Positions 14,375 through 18,165 of a stretch of 18,165 bases of DNA are shown here, in pieces (position 1 is the stretch's first letter; every line of letters starts with the position of its first letter). The position numbers were made by a program, and so were the translations under genes. Source of the stretch: Pseudobdellovibrionaceae bacterium (lineage in GTDB: Bacteria; Bdellovibrionota; Bdellovibrionia; Bdellovibrionales; JAMPXM01); the NCBI GenBank assembly GCA_016791465.1, contig JAEUWE010000099.1, forward strand, positions 1-18,165, given 5' to 3'. The notes under the pieces are model-generated. The model was not told where the DNA came from and did no database searches. It worked only from the letters and a program-made list of their open reading frames with translations.

Positions 14375-15463
14375 ATGTCGCAGTTTGATAACACCCCGAT
14401 CCTTCCCGGAGCCGCCCTCCCAGGCACAAACACTGGAATGACAGGCTCTCAAACAGCAGTCGCCGACTCAGGCCTCCAAGGCTCGATGACAGGCTCTGAT
14501 AAGACTATCGTCTACAAATCAGAGGTCATGCGGCAACTGATGAAAATGATCGACCGCGTTTCTCCCTCAACAGCGACTGTATTGGTTCTGGGTGAGTCGG
14601 GAACAGGTAAAGAGCTGATCGCGAAGGCGATCCACGAGCGTTCAAACCGCCGCAACAAGCCTTTCGTCGCTATCAACTGCGGTGCCCTGCGCGAAACTCT
14701 TCTTGAGTCCGAACTTTTCGGCCACGAGAAAGGTTCTTTCACTGGCGCTTACACTCGCAAAATCGGTTTGGCTGAAGCGGCCAACGGCGGAACATTGTTC
14801 CTCGACGAAATCGGCGAGCTCTCTCCGGGAATTCAGTCGAAGCTTCTTCGCTTTATTCAAGAAGGTGAAATCTTCCGCGTTGGCGGTAAGGATCCAATCA
14901 AAGTCGACATCCGTCTGATCTCGGCCACAAACCGTGAGCTCGATGCTGAAGTCGGTCGCGGCAACTTCCGTGAAGATCTTTACTATCGCATCAACACGAT
15001 CACGGTTCAGTCTCCACCGCTCCGTCGTCGCAAAGAGGATATTCCGCTCCTCGTTGAGTACTTCTTGGCTCGTGGTCAGAACCGCATTTTGAACCGTGGC
15101 CGTGCGATGAGCGAAGACGCGATGAAGATCGTCATGCGCTACGACTGGCCAGGAAACATTCGCGAACTTCAGAACGTTTGCGAGCGTCTCCAGATCTTGG
15201 CTGATGGTCACACCATTATGCCTGGTGATTTGCCAGAGCATATTTTGAATCCTGAGCAGAAGGTGACGACGGACGATTACGATGCGACGACGACACTCTA
15301 TGAGCTTGAGAAGCGTTATATCTTGAAGGCGCTGAACTACTTCGACGGCAACAAGACACAAGCCGCGAACGCACTCGGCATCACCATCAAGACGCTCTAT
15401 AACAAGCTGCATGAGTACGGCGAGTTCGAAAAGTACGCCGTGCACACAAAGCCAAAGGCTTAA
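14375..15463 (+). CDS. receiver-less sigma-54-dependent transcriptional activator (AAA+ / Fis HTH)
   Basis: 362 residues. The first 43 are low complexity (G/T/S, with GMTGS and SMTGS echoes) and no receiver, PAS or GAF domain precedes the AAA+ domain. The AAA+ core has Walker A GESGTGKE (73-80), the sigma-54 contact loop GSFTGA (120-125, a common GAFTGA variant), Walker B GTLFLDEIGE (139-148), FREDLYYR (198-205) and PPLRRRKEDIPLL. After WPGNIRELQN (258-267) comes a Fis-type HTH, NKTQAANALGITIKTLYNKL (326-345). It should open sigma-54 promoters. Lacking a sensory domain, it may be constitutive, controlled by expression level, or controlled through a partner protein. GAGG lies 8 bases before the ATG. 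Third positions in the first half favour C/T-ending codons (AAC, ATC, CGT, GGT), suggesting fairly high expression. It converges on the next gene through a shared hairpin terminator. Confidence 0.95.
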   Translation: MSQFDNTPILPGAALPGTNTGMTGSQTAVADSGLQGSMTGSDKTIVYKSEVMRQLMKMIDRVSPSTATVLVLGESGTGKELIAKAIHERSNRRNKPFVAINCGALRETLLESELFGHEKGSFTGAYTRKIGLAEAANGGTLFLDEIGELSPGIQSKLLRFIQEGEIFRVGGKDPIKVDIRLISATNRELDAEVGRGNFREDLYYRINTITVQSPPLRRRKEDIPLLVEYFLARGQNRILNRGRAMSEDAMKIVMRYDWPGNIRELQNVCERLQILADGHTIMPGDLPEHILNPEQKVTTDDYDATTTLYELEKRYILKALNYFDGNKTQAANALGITIKTLYNKLHEYGEFEKYAVHTKPKA

Positions 15464-15517
15464 GGTACACGCTTCCTTTCGGCGACCAATCGCGTCGCCA
15501 TCGGATTGCGAGCCTTC

Positions 15518-15549
15518 AAAAGGCGCTGGTCGAAAAGACCGGCGCTTTT
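15518..15549. terminator. bidirectional intrinsic terminator between convergent genes
   Basis: AAAAGGCGCTGGTC (15518-15531), loop GAAAA, GACCGGCGCTTTT (15537-15549): a 13-base stem with one bulge and one G-U pair, A-tract on one side and T-tract on the other, so it works on both strands. It lies 55 bases after the sigma-54 activator stop and touches the TGA of the minus-strand gene. A smaller hairpin, GGCGAC/GTCGCC (15481-15499), precedes it. Confidence 0.7.
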
Positions 15550-17033
15550 CATTTGGAGCGTGAGAAAAATTTGACGGCGGCAGGTTTTGCAAACTTCGCG
15601 ACCGCGGCTTGCGCTCCGACGACACCGAGCGGAAGCATGATCGCCTCCATGTTGCGGTCGTTCTGTGCCTGTTTGAGCGCGTCGGCGGCTTTCGAAGTTT
15701 CAAACTCAATGACGTGACTCATGTAGTGGTCTTTTGCAATATTCAGCTTTCGCTGACTCTCCGTCATCGTGATGGCGCTTGCGCCAAGGCCGACAGTCAG
15801 TGCGGCGGTTGGCGGAAAAACGAGGGCTGAGCCCAAGACGATGAAGCCGATGGCGGCACTTCCGGCGAGACTGCGATTGGCACGGGCATAGGTGAGTGAA
15901 GTCGCGAGTCCGCAGTACTCCGGAGATTCGATCAAGAGATCTTCAACGAAGCGTGAGTAGTCGAGAAGTTCCAGAGCTTGCGGTGCCAGCCATTCCTCTC
16001 GCCCGACCTTGAGTCCGCCGCGACCTTTGATGTCGCGATAGGGGGTGTCGAGGGCCGCTTCGATTCCGGCCAAATATTCCGATTCACTTGCGATATGCTC
16101 TTTCATTTTTGCGAGGGCGACTTGGATTTCTTTGCGATCCGGTTGAGCGGAGTGAAGGAACTGAAGAATGGGATACTTGGCGATGATTCGCTGATACTCG
16201 GCGCCATGGTCGAGGCGAGCCATCAGAAACAGAACATTCTTATGATTTCGTGCTGTGGGGCTATCGATTTCGATCGACTTGCCTTTGAGCGATACCTTCT
16301 CGCGCCCTGGAAGCTCGCCGGCTTTGACTCTTGCCGCTGTGTTTTGCGAGGCGGCCGTCCAGTCGTCGGTCAGGATTTTTTTGTAGCGCATGACTTCTTC
16401 AGGCGTGAGTGGATCCCAAGCGACCTGTTTGGCGGTTCCGAGTGGTTTGAGTTGGTCATTCAACAAAAATGAGACGCGGTCACCAGCAGCGGCCAGAGTG
16501 TCTTTTTTGCTTGAGAACAAATCGAGCACCGATGAGACATGGCTCTCGGTTTCGGCCAGTGCGAGGCGACCTCGAGCGTTTGCCACTTGGGATGGGATCA
16601 CTTTGTCGACAAACTCGCGAAATCCGATGCACGTCCGACTCTGGTCACTTGTTGCTTCAAGACACTTTTCAATTCCGTCGATCGTGGCTTTGTGTTCAGC
16701 CGTCTCTTTTTTGATACGAGCAACCAGGCGTTTCAAAAACTCATGGGAGGTGCGCCCGTGCTTGTCGCGAAGAGGGGCGATCTGGCCGAGCACCCCGGTT
16801 GTTGGACGATCTTTGAGTAAGGTCGGATCAGAGCAAGCTGCCGCGAATGGAGAAGTCTCGGACTCGACTTCGACCTTTTGCAGGGCTCGTTCAGCTCCAT
16901 ACAGGCTCATTTCAGGGAATTCGAAACCGAGCTGCTCCGGTGTTTTATTGCAAGGCTCAGCACCTTCGCTCCCCAGCGAGAGCGTGCTTGCCAAAATCAC
17001 CACGACGAATTTGGTCGACGACCGAAGGTGCAT
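15549..17033 (-). CDS. exported protein of unknown function with C-terminal hydrophobic segments
   Basis: 494 residues; not recognised. The N-terminus is basic then hydrophobic (MHLRSSTKFVVVILASTLSLGSEGA) and is a likely signal peptide cleaved near residue 25. The middle is mostly helical and charged, with six cysteines in total (C28, C67, C124, C135, C374 and one more distant or none visible beyond these), suggesting disulphides outside the cytoplasm. Near the C-terminus a Gly/Ala-rich hydrophobic hairpin (about 388-423, GSAAIGFIVLGSALVFPP then ALTVGLGASAITM) and another segment (about 461-480) could insert in a membrane; the end is basic (KFFSRSK). I see no catalytic motif. The pattern of a soluble secreted body with late glycine-rich hydrophobic helices is compatible with an inner-membrane-anchored periplasmic protein or a pore-forming protein; neither can be shown. 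Start ATG at 17033 has a poor ribosome-binding site. No operon partners. Confidence 0.78.
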   Translation of the reverse strand: MHLRSSTKFVVVILASTLSLGSEGAEPCNKTPEQLGFEFPEMSLYGAERALQKVEVESETSPFAAACSDPTLLKDRPTTGVLGQIAPLRDKHGRTSHEFLKRLVARIKKETAEHKATIDGIEKCLEATSDQSRTCIGFREFVDKVIPSQVANARGRLALAETESHVSSVLDLFSSKKDTLAAAGDRVSFLLNDQLKPLGTAKQVAWDPLTPEEVMRYKKILTDDWTAASQNTAARVKAGELPGREKVSLKGKSIEIDSPTARNHKNVLFLMARLDHGAEYQRIIAKYPILQFLHSAQPDRKEIQVALAKMKEHIASESEYLAGIEAALDTPYRDIKGRGGLKVGREEWLAPQALELLDYSRFVEDLLIESPEYCGLATSLTYARANRSLAGSAAIGFIVLGSALVFPPTAALTVGLGASAITMTESQRKLNIAKDHYMSHVIEFETSKAADALKQAQNDRNMEAIMLPLGVVGAQAAVAKFAKPAAVKFFSRSK

Positions 17034-17150
17034 ACCCGTTTATCGGTTTAAACTGAGCGCCGACAAAGTGTTCTCGACCAAAATCGGGTCCGAAGAACGC
17101 GTCCTTCTGGAACCCACACGGAAGTGGGCCAGTTTGAAAATGGCGAGACG

Positions 17151-17184
17151 AAAAAAAAGAGGGACGCATAAAGCATCCCTCTTT
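17151..17184 (-). terminator. intrinsic terminator of the H1-like gene
   Basis: On the minus strand AAAGAGGGA (complement of 17176-17184) pairs with TCCCTCTTT (complement of 17156-17164) over 9 bases, extended by two inner G-C pairs across one mismatch, and is followed by an unbroken T-run of eight (17151-17158 are all A on the plus strand). It lies 36 bases past the stop at 17220. A second small hairpin, CTCAAG/CTTGAG (17194-17210), sits between stop and terminator. Confidence 0.88.
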
Positions 17185-17219
17185 CGACCGTACCTCAAGT
17201 CCGTCTTGAGCAATAAAGC

Positions 17220-17708
17220 TTAGACGTAACCTTCGTCGTCGTCTTCGTCATCGGTGCCGAATTGATCGTCGTCGCCCATGTCGTCGTCGGCTTCGAAATC
17301 GTCGCCTTCGTCTTCGTTGACTTCGGCTGTGGTGCCTTCGCCCTCTTCGAGGTCTTCAGCGCCGGCATCGATCTCGTCCATTTCAAGAGACGCATCAACG
17401 TCGAGCTCATCTGTTTCTGAGAAAGTTGAAAGCGGCATTTGCTTCTTTACAACTTCTTTCTTCGGAGCCGCTTTCTTGGCGGCTGGTTTTTTTGCTGCCT
17501 TCGGAGCCGCTTTTTTCGCAGCTTTTTTGGGAGCGGCTTTCTTCACGGATTTTTTCGGAGCCGCTTTTTTTGTCGCCTTTGGAGCGGCTTTTTTAGTGGC
17601 TTTCTTAGCTGATTTTTTAGCTGCTGCTTTCGGAGCCGCTTTTTTTGCAGCCTTTTTGGGAGCTGCTTTTTTTGCTGTCTTTTTCGCTTTAGTTGGCTTT
17701 TTTGCCAT
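17220..17708 (-). CDS. histone H1-like Lys/Ala/Pro-rich protein with acidic C-terminal tail
   Basis: 162 residues from the ATG at 17708. Residues 1-89 are almost only Lys, Ala, Pro, Thr and Ser in repeats of the type KKAAPKKAAKKAAPKA, as in eukaryotic H1 tails and bacterial H1-like proteins (HctB, AlgP-type); this part should bind and condense DNA without sequence choice. Residues 98-162 are strongly acidic (ETDELDVDASLEMDEID, then runs of D/E such as DDDMGDDD and DDEDDDEG) and contain no Lys. The protein is thus a polyampholyte with oppositely charged halves; the acidic tail might mask the basic half or bind other basic proteins (inference). Start: an upstream in-frame start would add twelve residues, but the family-like MAKKPTKAKK start has a purine-rich GGGGGAA 5 bases before it. 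A strong terminator follows; monocistronic. The coding strand has many A6-A7 runs. Confidence 0.87.
   Translation of the reverse strand: MAKKPTKAKKTAKKAAPKKAAKKAAPKAAAKKSAKKATKKAAPKATKKAAPKKSVKKAAPKKAAKKAAPKAAKKPAAKKAAPKKEVVKKQMPLSTFSETDELDVDASLEMDEIDAGAEDLEEGEGTTAEVNEDEGDDFEADDDMGDDDQFGTDDEDDDEGYV
17480..17705 (-). repeat. degenerate repeats encoding KKAAPK units
   Basis: Short units with plus-strand consensus close to GGAGCCGCTTTTTTC recur about ten times, with spacing set by the KKAAPK/AAKK protein repeat. Each unit carries a T6 or T7 run on the plus strand. Unit spacing is irregular and boundaries are approximate. Confidence 0.65.
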
Positions 17709-17783
17709 GACCGTTCCCCCTGAACCTGAAGATGGATGGCCCAAGTGTGAAACACGTCGCGTGTCTTGGCAACTACTGCGTAG

Positions 17784-17809
17784 GCGCCCCTATCGAAACG
17801 ACGGGGCGC
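17784..17809 (-). terminator. GC-rich stem-loop 3' of the partial gene (weak terminator candidate)
   Basis: GCGCCCC (17784-17790) and GGGGCGC (17803-17809) pair perfectly; TCG and CGA within the loop can extend the stem. It starts 27 bases past the stop of the partial minus-strand gene and lacks a following T-run. It lies in the 128-base region that also must hold the promoter of the H1-like gene. Confidence 0.35.
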
Positions 17810-17836
17810 AGCCGAACGGCGGACCGGGTCTATTTC

Positions 17837-18165
17837 CTAGAGCAGGTCGTCAATCGCACGAGCCAGGTCGTCAGGCAGGGCGATCGAGATGAAAAAGCCA
17901 CCGTCAAAGCCCGGTTTGGCTGGGATCGAGGTAAAGTAGCCGTACGTCTTTGTGCGGGCCTGGTCCCGGATGGGCATGGTCAGGCGAATGGTGGGGTCGA
18001 ACTTCGTGTTAACGAAAAGTCCCACAACCGTCGGGCTCAGATACAGGGCGCCTTTGAGGTCGGCTGAACGACTCAGTGTCAGGCCGAGTGAGGGGAGTTC
18101 GCCTTCGGGGATGGCTGGGAGCGGATCGCCGTTCGGTAGCCGGCCGGGTTGAAGAAAGTCGACTC
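17837..18165 (-). CDS. C-terminal part of an unrecognised protein, 5'-truncated by window edge
   Basis: An open frame enters from the right edge and ends with TAG at 17837-17839; 108 residues are visible. Reading towards the C-terminus it goes VDFLQPGRLPNGDPLPAIP, then GELPSLGLTLSRSADLKG, LYLSPTVVGLFVNTKFDP, IRLTMPIRDQARTKTYGYF, and ends ALPDDLARAIDDLL. The composition is that of a real protein: alternating hydrophobic and polar residues, mixed strand/helix, no low complexity, and good third-position GC. I do not recognise the family; no catalytic motif is visible. The start codon lies outside the window; an internal GTG at 18025 is not a convincing start because the frame continues sensibly upstream of it. 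It is on the same strand as, and upstream of, the H1-like gene, with a GC-rich hairpin between them. Confidence 0.7.
   Translation of the reverse strand, partial: VDFLQPGRLPNGDPLPAIPEGELPSLGLTLSRSADLKGALYLSPTVVGLFVNTKFDPTIRLTMPIRDQARTKTYGYFTSIPAKPGFDGGFFISIALPDDLARAIDDLL

Noticed and set aside
14642..15709. 355-codon minus-strand open frame
   Set aside because: It is antisense to the sigma-54 activator and runs through its terminator; the product shows no domain.
17480..17705. CRISPR-like short repeats
   Set aside because: Units are in frame, degenerate and encode Lys/Ala/Pro; there are no unique spacers of even length.
17278..17892. Plus-strand frame with Phe/Ala-rich membrane-like product
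   Set aside because: The FFGAAF-type repeats are simply the reverse complement of the KKAAP codons of the H1-like gene.

Overview
The window reads as chromosomal DNA of a Bdellovibrio-like bacterium (Bdellovibrionota/Oligoflexia). This is an inference from gene families: a TIGR02147/DUF4423 regulator, a HNH protein of a type often multicopy in that group, a FecR-domain plus TPR/beta-barrel envelope pair, many exported proteins of unknown function, and a receiver-less sigma-54 activator. Base composition looks moderately GC-rich by eye (not counted). Genes are tightly packed with several 4-base ATGA start/stop overlaps. I saw no tRNA, rRNA, CRISPR array, transposase or prophage, and no stretch above 300 bases lacks a gene.

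Layout. 1-594 (+) is the 3' part of an alpha/beta hydrolase. It converges on a minus-strand pair at 599-4167: a UDP-glucose dehydrogenase fused to a UDP-xylose synthase, translationally coupled to a cytoplasmic PAS histidine kinase. A short divergent promoter region separates these from a plus-strand pair, a UPF0104/LPG-synthase-TM-like membrane protein and RecO (4260-5859). RecO converges on a HNH nuclease-like gene (5856-6755, -), the two sharing a CTAG at their stops. Next comes a minus-strand couple, a TIGR02147 regulator (7958-8764) overlapping an exported HExxH protein (6921-7961). It is bracketed by two related 31-base intergenic elements, and a 31-base perfect interrupted palindrome lies just upstream of the regulator. 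Then follow an envelope pair (FecR-domain protein 11233-12546, TPR/beta-barrel protein 8926-11169, both -), a GmhB-like HAD phosphatase and a Xer-type recombinase (12663-14233, -), and the divergent sigma-54 activator (14375-15463, +). The activator converges through a shared hairpin terminator on an exported protein with C-terminal hydrophobic segments (15549-17033, -). Last are a histone-H1-like polyampholyte gene with a strong terminator (17220-17708, -) and the 3' end of an unrecognised gene (17837-18165, -).

Functional themes. Several genes concern the cell surface: UDP-glucuronate/UDP-xylose supply, a possible lipid or glycan flippase-like protein, a heptose-phosphate phosphatase homologue, and the FecR/TPR-barrel pair. 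Others concern DNA maintenance or packaging (RecO, Xer, H1-like protein) and regulation (histidine kinase, TIGR02147 protein, sigma-54 activator). The least explained parts are the regulator/metalloprotease couple with its palindrome and flanking repeats, the FecR/barrel pair, and the H1-like protein with a long acidic tail.
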